Source of the DNA: an uncultured Nonlabens sp.
GTDB lineage: Bacteria > Bacteroidota > Bacteroidia > Flavobacteriales > Flavobacteriaceae
Assembly (NCBI GenBank): GCA_947491755.1
Contig: CANLKV010000004.1
Span: 1-64,000, forward strand
Length of the DNA: 64,000 nucleotides
Direction of reading: 5' to 3'
Below are positions 36,354 to 45,723 of the stretch, piece after piece. The notes beneath the pieces were generated by a model, which was not told the origin of the DNA, did not search any database, and was given only the letters and a program-made list of their open reading frames with translations. The first letter of the stretch is position 1. The number at the start of each line of letters is the position of its first letter. A program made the translations under genes and the position numbers.

Positions 36354-37372
36354 GTCTCTTCTCTCAATAAATCGATTTGCAATTGAACGCTGTACTTATG
36401 GTCTTTATCTACAATCTTAAGTTGGTAGGATTGAGGGTATAAAAGGTCCAGCCTTTTCTTTACATTTTTTAGGCCTATCCCATGGGTCAGGTTCTCTGTA
36501 TTTGTTGTGGGGTTAAAGTTATTTTGACAATCAAAGTGTAAAACACCCTTATCGTCAACGTTTAAATATATTTCTATTACAATTCCCTCAGATTGACTTG
36601 CTGTAGCATGTTTAAAGGCATTTTCTACAAAAACGCTTAAGATCAATGGCGCGATCCTATAATCTTGCCGGACAATATTTTGATTAAAAATAACGGTGCC
36701 ACGTTCTTCTATTTGCAACTCATTTAACTTAGTAAAATCTTCTAGGTGCTTTACTTCTTTAGAAAGTGGAACAAAATTTCCAGCACTTTCGTACAACATA
36801 TACCTCAGCACATTTGATAACTCAAGAATTATTTCTGGAGTTTTGGGAGATTGATCGATGGCATAAGAATATAAGTTGTTGAGATTATTGAATAAAAAAT
36901 GTGGGTTGATCTGTGATTTTAGATACTGTAAGTTACTGTCCTTGACGATTAACCTCAACTTTTCTACCTCGCGTTCCTTTACAGACGCGTCCCAGGCAAA
37001 CTTGACACCTACAAACAAGGTAAGGACTGGTAACACATCAAGTAGATTGTAAAAAACTCCAGAAAAGTTCTTTGCCCTAGTGTCTGGATAATAAATCCGT
37101 TCAAGAATTAATTCTTCATTGATGATGATACCCGCAATAATCAGTGCAGTATACAAGAAGAACCACCAGTATTTCTTTTTGTAATAATATTTAGGAAGTA
37201 ATAAATAATTAATAATCAGTGCGCCAGATGCGTAGTTGAGAAAAGAAACTACCTCTGCCTCTTTGATAATAGGATTGTGCCTATCAAAAGCAATAAATAG
37301 CAGCATGACGATATGAAGCAAAATTTGAAATAATACTTCTTTGGTAAACGTATATGCAACAATTCTTTTCAT
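36350..37372 (-). CDS. LytS/YehU-type sensor histidine kinase
   Basis: 340 residues. Four membrane segments (about 12-28, 45-60, 69-86, 107-124), then the His_kinase domain with H158 (QINPHFLFNNLNNLYSY) and an HATPase with GIGLKNVKKRLDLLYP. It autophosphorylates and signals to the LytTR regulator, with which it shares a 4-bp overlap. It has no separate sensor domain, so the signal is probably sensed within the membrane. Confidence 0.94.
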   Translation of the reverse strand: MKRIVAYTFTKEVLFQILLHIVMLLFIAFDRHNPIIKEAEVVSFLNYASGALIINYLLLPKYYYKKKYWWFFLYTALIIAGIIINEELILERIYYPDTRAKNFSGVFYNLLDVLPVLTLFVGVKFAWDASVKEREVEKLRLIVKDSNLQYLKSQINPHFLFNNLNNLYSYAIDQSPKTPEIILELSNVLRYMLYESAGNFVPLSKEVKHLEDFTKLNELQIEERGTVIFNQNIVRQDYRIAPLILSVFVENAFKHATASQSEGIVIEIYLNVDDKGVLHFDCQNNFNPTTNTENLTHGIGLKNVKKRLDLLYPQSYQLKIVDKDHKYSVQLQIDLLREET

Positions 37373-37602
37373 GCGAGATCGATAAAATTAAGCGATCGAT
37401 ACAGAATCAACCTAATAAATCTATGAACAACGCAATTAATCCCTTCAGCGGTAAATAGGTCTTCTTTTTTCTCTTTATACTCAAAACCTATTCATTTACC
37501 CAGTTTAATTCTCAGTGATTTAATAGCAATTGTTTTGTAAATTAGATTCAATTTATCAACATGGAGCGATTTGAATAGTTCATTTAAGTTGATAAATAGT
37601 AT

Positions 37603-37616
37603 GCTTTCGCGAAAGC
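37603..37616. repeat. Dispersed palindrome, copy 10
   Basis: Exact core 25 bp upstream of the aldose epimerase start codon. Confidence 0.9.
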
Positions 37617-37640
37617 GAAATTATTATCATCCCTACTAGT

Positions 37641-38807
37641 ATGAATCGATTTTATTTATTCTCACTACTAATTTTAACAAGCTGCAACCCATCAAAAAAA
37701 TCAGGTGCTGAGCACTTTTTTCAACAACAAGCTACAAATCAAGAGGTAAAAAGACTTAATGCAGAAGATTTTAAGGCAGTAATTGATGGTAAGTCTGTTA
37801 GTCTATATACTCTAGAAAACAAGAACGGCCTTGTGTGCGAAATCACAAACTATGGCGGGAAAGTTGTATCTCTATGGTTGCCAGACAAAAAGGGAGATTT
37901 TAATGATGTGGTGTTAGGTTATTCAAATTTGAATGGTTATCTCACTGCCCAGGAAAAGTATTTTGGCGCTCTTATAGGCAGGTATGGCAACAGAATAGCC
38001 CAGGGAAAGTTCCATCTAGACGGTAAAGAATATTCTCTAGCTACTAATAATGGTATTAATCACCTGCACGGTGGTGATAAAGGATTTGACGCCGTGGTAT
38101 GGGAGGCAGAACAACTGGATACACAAACACTAAAGCTCACCTACACATCACTAGATATGGAAGAGGGTTACCCAGGTAATTTGACAACGGTTGTTATCTA
38201 CAAATTGACCGATGACAATGAGTTAACGATTAATTATACGGCAATCACGGATAAACCAACGGTTATTAATTTGACACATCACTCTTTTTTTAACCTTGCA
38301 GGGGCTGGAAACGGCACTATCAATGATCACATTTTACAAATAAATGCCGACGCATATACTCCAGTTGATGCTACACTTATCCCTACTGGAAGTATTGATA
38401 AGGTAGCTGGTACGCCCATGGATTTTACAACGCCCATTAAAATAGGCAAGCGATTAGATCAAGACTTTGAACAGCTTAAATATGGCGGAGGCTATGACCA
38501 CAATTATGTTTTAAATAAAGACACCACCCATTTTCTTACCTATGCTGCAAGGGTTATCGAGCCACAATCTGGCAGAATGATGGAGGTATTTACCGATGAG
38601 CCTGGATTGCAATTTTATGGCGGCAATTTTCTAGATGGTACGATTGAAGGTAAGGAAGCTAAGTCTTACCAGTATAGATCAGCTTTTTGTCTTGAAACAC
38701 AGCACTTTCCTGATAGTCCTAATCATCCTCACTTTCCTAGTACTCGACTGGATCCTAACGACACCTATACATCGACCTGCGTATATCGATTCTCATTAGC
38801 TAGATAG
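37641..38807 (+). CDS. Aldose 1-epimerase (mutarotase), lipoprotein
   Basis: 388 residues. Lipobox LTSC near residue 15 predicts a periplasmic lipoprotein. The GalM fold is marked by ITNYGGKVVSLWLPDK, IGRYGNRIAQGKF, GGDKGFDAVVWEA and the catalytic His region NLTHHSFFNLAG; GGYDHNYVL and the C-terminal CLETQHFPDSPNHPHF supply the catalytic Glu. It interconverts alpha and beta anomers of hexoses. It converges on the GH127/GH92 operon, so it probably serves the sugars that the operon releases. Confidence 0.94.
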   Translation: MNRFYLFSLLILTSCNPSKKSGAEHFFQQQATNQEVKRLNAEDFKAVIDGKSVSLYTLENKNGLVCEITNYGGKVVSLWLPDKKGDFNDVVLGYSNLNGYLTAQEKYFGALIGRYGNRIAQGKFHLDGKEYSLATNNGINHLHGGDKGFDAVVWEAEQLDTQTLKLTYTSLDMEEGYPGNLTTVVIYKLTDDNELTINYTAITDKPTVINLTHHSFFNLAGAGNGTINDHILQINADAYTPVDATLIPTGSIDKVAGTPMDFTTPIKIGKRLDQDFEQLKYGGGYDHNYVLNKDTTHFLTYAARVIEPQSGRMMEVFTDEPGLQFYGGNFLDGTIEGKEAKSYQYRSAFCLETQHFPDSPNHPHFPSTRLDPNDTYTSTCVYRFSLAR

Positions 38808-38904
38808 ATAGATAAATTACAGATTAAACGGTACGATCGCACTTGCATTAATAAAATGATTATAGCCGGTCCATACATCCTGTTAGTGGCTTATCCTGAA
38901 TAAA

Positions 38905-41010
38905 TTAGTTTGCTGCAGAAACAACAGGAAACTCTGTAATACGCAAGGTGGTACAGCCATATGGTATTAATTCAATCTCGTTACTTTCTTTAATATCTAA
39001 CCCTTGTATAGATGGTGAATCAGGAAATAACGGAGCATCATTGACCAGTTGCCATTCTGGAAATTTAATGGCCTCAATAGTAAGGGTAATGGGAGAATTA
39101 TCTAGAGACCAGGGATAGGTACCCTCCCAAGAGTTTTCTTTTATTTTAATACGGTCATTAATATTTGACAAGGTTTGTTGCTGTAAAGCATAATTCCAGT
39201 CGCTTCTAGGTAAAACCTCTGTAAAGGTACCGTAGCGATCATTCCTGTTTTTAGACCGACGTTCCTCTTCAATCTTCAAGGCATACACTAGCGGACCTCT
39301 TTCTATAGTTGCAGCGTCTTGAAACCATCTGGTAACCTCTACTTGCATAGGTAATTTTAATAGTATACGATCACCATCATGCCATGTTCTACTTAAAATA
39401 GCGATATCCTTATTTGTTGTAAAAGGCACAACCGTATCATTAACTGTGATTATAGGTGCAACAGCCCACTGTGGAATGCGCAAATGAAATGGAAAATTGG
39501 CACTTTCAGACAGCTTCATGGTAAATAAAACTTCATCTTTAAAAGGATAAGTAGTTGTTTCAGTCAGTGTTAAATCTACCTGGCCTGCCACCTTAAGAGT
39601 TACCTCACTAGGAGCATACAGTAGTGCTGCGACGCCGTTATCTTGGGTGGCGTAAAACAGATTTTGGACAAATTTAGGCCAGGACTGGTGCATGTTTGCC
39701 GTACAGCATGGATAACCAGTTAAAAGGCCGTAAACAAAGTCTGTATGCTTATGATTAACGGATTCATAAGAGGTGTTAATTTGATCTGTTAGGGCTACCT
39801 GATTGGCCGCCTGAAAGTATTGCCTGGACATAAAGTTGTCATCTGCCTGGGTGGGTAAAGCATTGTAGGCGATACGTTCTAGTAGTTCTGCATATTCTCC
39901 ATCTCCTGTAATTTGCAAATTTGTTTCTAGAGAAAACATACTTTCTGAAATGGTACAGAACTCTATTCCCTGTGTGGGCGCATTACCATGTAATGGCTCG
40001 TCCCCACCATACAATCCATTGGGCTGTCCATGAAATTTCTTGATATCGCGCAGTGCAATTTTTGTAGCTTCCAGCAATTGCTCATTTGCCTCTTTTTGAA
40101 AGCGCACAATAGGCTGTTTTAAACCCTCGGCTAGATTTACCGTGTGGATACTGCCTAACTGTGAGACATGCATGTTATTTATTTCTGTACTGTCATAAGG
40201 ATAACTTTTCATTTTAAAAAAACTGTAGGGTTTTATACTATCCTGTTCCTTATAATTATTTTGAAAAATAGTTTGCCATGGGTAAGACTGCTCATAAATC
40301 AAATCACCTAATTCTAGTAAAAAGACCTCTCCTGTAATGTTATACAACCAGTATACGATCAATAAATTGTCAGCACCACGTCTACCTGCCCAGAATGTTG
40401 CCGCATCTAGAGGTCTGTTAGGTAATTCTTTAAGCTGGTATTTAAAATAGTTTGTCATTACTTTTATAACACGCTCATCACCTGTAGCATCGTAGTATTG
40501 TCTCAATACTTTAAGCATAACCATTTTAGGCCACCAATCAGTGCGGTTGCCACGTTGTAAACCAGGCTCGTACTCCGGTTTTTCTTCAAAAGGTAATGGA
40601 CCTATATAACCATCTGCTCTTTGATTTTTTAACGTCCACTCTATCCAGGGTTGCACTTTAGCCTTAAGGTCGTCATCATTTAAAATATTAGCTAGTGGTA
40701 GTAGTCCATCAATCCAGTAAGGACCTCGTTCCCAGCCATCGCCATCTCCTCCTAACCAGCCATTACGTGGTCCCATTACAGAGGGGTAAATACTGTCTAA
40801 ATTTCCAGTCAAGCCATTTGCCATGCGCTGCAATTGATCTTTCATCCATCCATGAGGCTTGATAGTACCTAGCGGAAGCTCTATATAAGGCTTTGCTTGT
40901 AATGGAGCTCTATTGTTTAAATAAACAGGTGCATTCTCCTGTGTTTTGGTGGTGTGATTACATGCTAACAGCAGCACACATAAAAGAACTAAAACGATGA
41001 AATTTTTCAT
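38905..41010 (-). CDS. GH127-type glycoside hydrolase (beta-L-arabinofuranosidase-like), lipoprotein
   Basis: About 701 residues from the ATG at 41010, which precedes a lipoprotein signal (LVLLCVLLLAC). An ATG at 41025 overlaps the GH92 stop as TAATG and is also possible. The (alpha/alpha)6 barrel keeps the zinc-thiolate set of GH127 (numbered from the longer start): E355 and C357 in GIEFC, and C440-C441 in YPCCTANM; the Cys nucleophile is in this cluster. Known family members act on L-arabinofuranosides. It is the last gene of the GH43-GH92-GH92-GH127 operon. Confidence 0.88.
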   Translation of the reverse strand: MKNFIVLVLLCVLLLACNHTTKTQENAPVYLNNRAPLQAKPYIELPLGTIKPHGWMKDQLQRMANGLTGNLDSIYPSVMGPRNGWLGGDGDGWERGPYWIDGLLPLANILNDDDLKAKVQPWIEWTLKNQRADGYIGPLPFEEKPEYEPGLQRGNRTDWWPKMVMLKVLRQYYDATGDERVIKVMTNYFKYQLKELPNRPLDAATFWAGRRGADNLLIVYWLYNITGEVFLLELGDLIYEQSYPWQTIFQNNYKEQDSIKPYSFFKMKSYPYDSTEINNMHVSQLGSIHTVNLAEGLKQPIVRFQKEANEQLLEATKIALRDIKKFHGQPNGLYGGDEPLHGNAPTQGIEFCTISESMFSLETNLQITGDGEYAELLERIAYNALPTQADDNFMSRQYFQAANQVALTDQINTSYESVNHKHTDFVYGLLTGYPCCTANMHQSWPKFVQNLFYATQDNGVAALLYAPSEVTLKVAGQVDLTLTETTTYPFKDEVLFTMKLSESANFPFHLRIPQWAVAPIITVNDTVVPFTTNKDIAILSRTWHDGDRILLKLPMQVEVTRWFQDAATIERGPLVYALKIEEERRSKNRNDRYGTFTEVLPRSDWNYALQQQTLSNINDRIKIKENSWEGTYPWSLDNSPITLTIEAIKFPEWQLVNDAPLFPDSPSIQGLDIKESNEIELIPYGCTTLRITEFPVVSAAN

Positions 41011-41024
41011 ATAAATGAATAACA

Positions 41025-43391
41025 TTAATGGGATGCCATGGTAAATACTAATTCCCCACCGGCCATAAGGTCGTTATGATCAATCATGAAATCAGTAATT
41101 TCTTTCCCGTTCAAGGTGACCTTTGAAACATAAACGTTCGTTTTACTTTGATTTACAGCATTTATGGTCAAGCTATTTCCATTTTCTAAGTGCAGTATGG
41201 CTTGTTTTACTTTAGGGCTTCCTAAAGCATAGGTCGTTGAACCGGGAGTGACCGGGTAAAAACCTATACTGCTGAAGATGTACCACGCACTCATCTGACC
41301 AGCATCATCATTGCCGCACAAACCCTCTACCGTGGGACCATACATCTCGTCCATAATCTTGCGCACTCTGGCCTGAGTCTCGCGTGGCCTGTCTGTCCAA
41401 TTGTACAAGTAGGGAATGTGGTGTCCCGGTTCATTACCGTGTACATAATTACCCATGATGCCATCCCGTGTAATATCTTCATTTTTTGCAATGTACTTAT
41501 CCTCTAACTCCATAGTAAAGAGACTATCCAGTTTTTTACTGAAACGTTCCTTACCGCCCATCATCCTTATCATTTCTGGTATATCGTGTGGCACGTATAA
41601 TCCATAATTCCAGGCATTGCCCTCGATAAAACCCTGACCATGTGTGTCTAATGGATCAAAGTTTTTGCGGAAACGCCCATCAGATAATTTAGGCCGCATG
41701 TAACCGATGCCTTTATCATAAACATTTTTATAGTATTGCGCCCTTTGTTCAAATTTGTTCTGGATTTGAGCGTTTCCTACCTCTTTTGCTATTTGAGCTA
41801 TCGTCCAGTCGTCATAGGCTAATTCTAAGGTTTTAGAAACCGAGGAATGACTTTTATCATCTGGTACGTATCCATATTTTAAATAATCACCCAAACCATC
41901 AAAATAGGGCACATTTGCGGTACGAACTGCTGCATTTAAAGCTTGTTTTTTATCAAAATCGCCTACACCTTTTACCATGGCATCTGCAATAACACTGGTA
42001 GAATGATAACCTATCATGCACCAGTTTTCATTTGCATAATGGCTCCAGATGGGCAGCATACCGTGAACACTCTGCTCTTGATGAGCAAGCATGGATTTTA
42101 TCATATCATTATTGCGTTGCTGTTGTATCATATTAAAAAGCGGGTGCAAAGCACGATAAGTATCCCACAAGGAGAAAATAGAATAGTTGGTAAAGCCATC
42201 ACTGTGATGTACGTTTTGATCAAGTCCTAAATAACGACCATCCACATCTTCATAAATAATGGGGGTTAAACTACTGTGATACATCGCTGTGTAGAAAGTT
42301 GTCTGGTCCTCCTGATCGATACTTGTTGTCTCTATCTTAGAAAGCTCATTATTCCATTTTGCTTTAGTTTGTTCTCTAGTTTTATTAAAATCCCAATGCG
42401 GTATTTCTGCTTCCAGATTTTTCATTGCCCCCTCTGTACTTACAGATGATAAAGCCATTTTCAACTCTATAACTTCTCCTTCTTCCGTATCAAAATTGAA
42501 GTAAGCTCTAATATCCTGTCCTGCCATTTCAGGAAAGTTTTCATCCTGTTTAAAACGTCTGTAAAAACCATCATACTTGATATCGTCATATTTTTTATGG
42601 CCGTAGCTTTTAAATGGTTTAGAAAATTTTAAGGCAAAATGTTGTTTACGAGTGCGTGCCCAGCCCTTTGTCTGGCGATAACCTGTTACTGTAGAGTCAT
42701 TTTCTACCCGTATAAACGTCCATACATTCTTGTTATCATGATGATAGATATTGTACACCATATCTAGTATAATATGCGATGCCTCGCTCGCTGGAAAGGT
42801 GTATTTGTGATAACCTACACGCTCACTAGCAGTGAGCTGTGCTTTTATATCATAGGTATCTAAATTGACTTGATAGTATCCAGGCGTGGCTTTTTCATGA
42901 TTGTGGGAGAACGTACTGTAAAAACCTTTTTCTCCAGTAGCTGTTTTTAAAGGATCTAGCACTAATGGCCCTGTAGTTGGCATAATTAAAAAATCCCCTA
43001 GATCACTATGGCCCGTACCGCTAAAATTTGTGTGCGAAAAACCAATTATTGTAGAATCTCGGTATTGATATCCAGCACAGTATTCATATGTCTCGGTATT
43101 GTAACTCCCGTCTTCCTCGTGCATTACCTCCCAGTTCGTTTGTGGACTTAACTGTACCATACCAAATGGTGCTACAGCACCAGGAAACACGTGTCCCATC
43201 TTGCTAGTGCCTACAAATGGATTCACAAAGGCTGTATAATCCTTTGCTGTCGTTGTGGTGTTCGCTTTCGCGAAAGCGATATCACCATCACCATTATGGG
43301 AATCATTACATGAGACAATCAGCACCATCGCAACCATTAATAATTGAAAGCGACCTCTGTTAAAATGAAAATATTTGTACCTCAATTGCAT
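41025..43391 (-). CDS. GH92 alpha-mannosidase with canonical catalytic acid, lipoprotein
   Basis: 788 residues. Lipobox IVSC near residue 28. The N-terminal beta-sandwich (VNPFVGTSKMGHVFPGAVAPFGM) and the C-terminal barrel (SLWDTYRALHPLF, GMLPIWSHYANENWCMIGYH) are clear GH92. The general acid is E654 in HGNEPGHH; the calcium/base region is CGNDDAGQMSAWYIFSSIGFYPV (D695, D696). Family members are Ca-dependent, inverting exo-alpha-mannosidases. Only 3 bp separate it from the second GH92. A dispersed palindrome lies within the N-terminal region and is read AFAKA. Confidence 0.94.
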   Translation of the reverse strand: MQLRYKYFHFNRGRFQLLMVAMVLIVSCNDSHNGDGDIAFAKANTTTTAKDYTAFVNPFVGTSKMGHVFPGAVAPFGMVQLSPQTNWEVMHEEDGSYNTETYEYCAGYQYRDSTIIGFSHTNFSGTGHSDLGDFLIMPTTGPLVLDPLKTATGEKGFYSTFSHNHEKATPGYYQVNLDTYDIKAQLTASERVGYHKYTFPASEASHIILDMVYNIYHHDNKNVWTFIRVENDSTVTGYRQTKGWARTRKQHFALKFSKPFKSYGHKKYDDIKYDGFYRRFKQDENFPEMAGQDIRAYFNFDTEEGEVIELKMALSSVSTEGAMKNLEAEIPHWDFNKTREQTKAKWNNELSKIETTSIDQEDQTTFYTAMYHSSLTPIIYEDVDGRYLGLDQNVHHSDGFTNYSIFSLWDTYRALHPLFNMIQQQRNNDMIKSMLAHQEQSVHGMLPIWSHYANENWCMIGYHSTSVIADAMVKGVGDFDKKQALNAAVRTANVPYFDGLGDYLKYGYVPDDKSHSSVSKTLELAYDDWTIAQIAKEVGNAQIQNKFEQRAQYYKNVYDKGIGYMRPKLSDGRFRKNFDPLDTHGQGFIEGNAWNYGLYVPHDIPEMIRMMGGKERFSKKLDSLFTMELEDKYIAKNEDITRDGIMGNYVHGNEPGHHIPYLYNWTDRPRETQARVRKIMDEMYGPTVEGLCGNDDAGQMSAWYIFSSIGFYPVTPGSTTYALGSPKVKQAILHLENGNSLTINAVNQSKTNVYVSKVTLNGKEITDFMIDHNDLMAGGELVFTMASH
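43264..43277. repeat. Dispersed palindrome, copy 11 (inside GH92)
   Basis: Exact core near the 5' end of the first GH92 gene, read as IAFAKANT. Confidence 0.9.
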
Positions 43392-43394
43392 AGA

Positions 43395-45680
43395 TTATTT
43401 TTCTGTTGATAAGGAGTAAGGAACATCACTATTTTGTATTCCTCTTGTCTTATTAGGTGTGGCACTCATTTCAAAATCAATCGTAGCACCGTCTAATAAA
43501 CTGCTGTGCTTTACAAAATTTTTTGTGTAGTTGTTGCCGTTGTATTTCATTGATTTGATGTACTTATTTTCGGCAGAATTTTCTGGTGCATTTATAACGA
43601 CCTCTTTCCCGTTTTGCAATTGCAATGTTATTTTTTTAAACAACGGCGCTCCTAGAACATACTCATCTGTAGCTGGTGCCACTGGATAAAAACCCATAGC
43701 GCTAAACACGTACCAGGCGCTGGTCTGTCCATTATCCTCATCACCACAGTAGCCATCTGGATCTGGCGAGTACATGCGATTCATTGTTTCTCGCACCCAG
43801 TATTGTGTTTTCCATGGCTGTCCAGCATATCCGTATAAATAAATCATATGTTGTATAGGCTGATTGCCATGTGCATACTGCCCCATGTTTGCGATTTGCA
43901 TTTCTCTTATCTCATGGATCACGCTGCGGTAATAGCTCTCGTCAAAGACAGGTTCTAATTCAAAAACCCGGTCCAGCTGACTTACAAAGACGTCTTTACC
44001 ACCCATCAAATCAATTAGGCCTTGCATATCATGAAAAACGGACCAGCTGTAATGCCAGCTATTACCTTCTGTAAAGGCATCTCCCCATTTGAAGGGATTA
44101 AATGGCTCTTGAAACGTTCCATTTTCATTTTTACCACGCATTAAATTTGTAGAGGGGTCAAACAGGTTTTTATAATTCATGCTACGCTGGCGGTACAAGT
44201 CAATTTCGGCTTGTGGGCGTTTCAATTTTTTTGCTAGTTGATAGATTGCAAAATCGTCATAGGCATATTCTAAAGTTCTTGCCGCATTCTCATTGATACC
44301 TACATCATAAGGCACATATCCTAAATCATTATAATAATCAGCTCCCTTACGACCTACTGCCGTTAGCGGCCCCTCATTGTTTGCGCCGTGCAGTAACGCT
44401 TCATATAAATTATCAATATCATATTTATAATCGCCTTCATATTTTAAATAAGCTTCTGCAACGACAGACGCGCTATTGTTCCCTACCATTACATTGCGCA
44501 GTCCAGGACTCGCCCACTCTGGTAACCAGCCGCTCTCTTTATAGGCATTGCTTAATCCTTCCTGCATCTGTGCATTGAGCTCTGGATACATCAAGTTAAG
44601 AAAAGGGAAAAGCGCTCTAAAAGTGTCCCAAAATCCTGTATCTGTAAACATATAGCCAGGCAGTACTTCTCCATTATATGGACTGTAATGCATCACCTTT
44701 CCATTTGCATCATACTCAAAAAACTTTCTAGGGAAGAGTAGTGAGCGGTATAAACAGGAATAAAATGTGCGGTACTGACGCTCTGTACCTCCTTCTACCT
44801 GTATAAGGCCTAGTTCTTTGTTCCAGCTAGCTTTTCCTTTGGCCTTTAATGTGTCAAAGTCATCACTGCCTATCTCATTTAAATTTAATTCTGCCTGTGC
44901 AAAAGATATAAATGAAGACGCCACCTTTACATTTACTTGTTCGCCTTTTTTAGTTTTGAATGCTACAATGGCTCCCACATGGTCGTCTTCTTGTTCCAAT
45001 CCATCTGCCAGGGTAAAACCATTAAAGGTTTTTGACAAATCAAAATCTTTGTCAAATTCTAGGACAAAGTAGTTTTTAAAGTTATCTGGAACCCCTCCAG
45101 AGTTGCGTGTTGTATATCCCAGCACCTTGCGTTGTTCTGGCAATATTTTAATATATGATCCTCTATCAAAGGCATCAATGACGATACTCGCCTGGTCTGT
45201 TTCTGGAAAAGTAAAACGGAATCGTGCCGCACGTTCTGTAGGCGTAATTTCGGTGGTGACGTTGTGGTCTGCCAGGTACACTGAATAATAGTAGGGTCTA
45301 GCGATCTCAGATTTGTGTGAGAACCAGGATTCTCTATCGCTTTCGCGAAAGCGTAACGCCCCAGTAACTGGCATGATAGAAAACTGTCCATAATCGTTCA
45401 TCCACGGCGACGGCTGGTGCGTTTGTTTAAAACCTTTAATTTTTGTGTCGTCATACATATAAGCCCAACCGCTGCCCATAGTATTAGTTTGCGGCGTCCA
45501 GAAATTCATTCCCCACGGCATGGCAATAGCTGGATAGGTGTTCCCGTTTGATAATTTATAGCTAGAATCTGTGCCCACCAGCGGGTTGACATAATCAACT
45601 GGATTGTCTGGTCTAGGCGTTGTTTGAGCAACTGCCATCGCGGTAAATAAAAAAACAAGTTGCTGTAGGAAATTTTTCAT
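43395..45680 (-). CDS. GH92-family glycosidase with Gln at the catalytic-acid position
   Basis: 761 residues, signal peptide (LVFLFTAMAVAQ). The GH92 fold is intact (VNPLVGTDSSYKLSNGNTYP, TDTGFWDTFRALFPF, CGDEDNGQTSAWYVFSAMGFYP with D647 and D649). Where GH92 mannosidases have the acid Glu (HGNEP), this one has HGNQP with Q607. In a characterised GH92 that removes mannose-1-phosphate caps, Gln replaces this Glu because a phosphate leaving group needs no acid. It may therefore act on mannosyl phosphodiesters or other activated linkages. It is in the same operon as a normal GH92. Confidence 0.92.
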   Translation of the reverse strand: MKNFLQQLVFLFTAMAVAQTTPRPDNPVDYVNPLVGTDSSYKLSNGNTYPAIAMPWGMNFWTPQTNTMGSGWAYMYDDTKIKGFKQTHQPSPWMNDYGQFSIMPVTGALRFRESDRESWFSHKSEIARPYYYSVYLADHNVTTEITPTERAARFRFTFPETDQASIVIDAFDRGSYIKILPEQRKVLGYTTRNSGGVPDNFKNYFVLEFDKDFDLSKTFNGFTLADGLEQEDDHVGAIVAFKTKKGEQVNVKVASSFISFAQAELNLNEIGSDDFDTLKAKGKASWNKELGLIQVEGGTERQYRTFYSCLYRSLLFPRKFFEYDANGKVMHYSPYNGEVLPGYMFTDTGFWDTFRALFPFLNLMYPELNAQMQEGLSNAYKESGWLPEWASPGLRNVMVGNNSASVVAEAYLKYEGDYKYDIDNLYEALLHGANNEGPLTAVGRKGADYYNDLGYVPYDVGINENAARTLEYAYDDFAIYQLAKKLKRPQAEIDLYRQRSMNYKNLFDPSTNLMRGKNENGTFQEPFNPFKWGDAFTEGNSWHYSWSVFHDMQGLIDLMGGKDVFVSQLDRVFELEPVFDESYYRSVIHEIREMQIANMGQYAHGNQPIQHMIYLYGYAGQPWKTQYWVRETMNRMYSPDPDGYCGDEDNGQTSAWYVFSAMGFYPVAPATDEYVLGAPLFKKITLQLQNGKEVVINAPENSAENKYIKSMKYNGNNYTKNFVKHSSLLDGATIDFEMSATPNKTRGIQNSDVPYSLSTEK
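45339..45352. repeat. Dispersed palindrome, copy 12 (inside GH92)
   Basis: Exact core in the second GH92 gene, read as LRFRESDRE, a different frame from the AFAKA copies. Confidence 0.9.
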
Positions 45681-45723
45681 GCAGGATAATTTTAAAGTTT
45701 TTTACTGTGGGCGATAAAATAAT

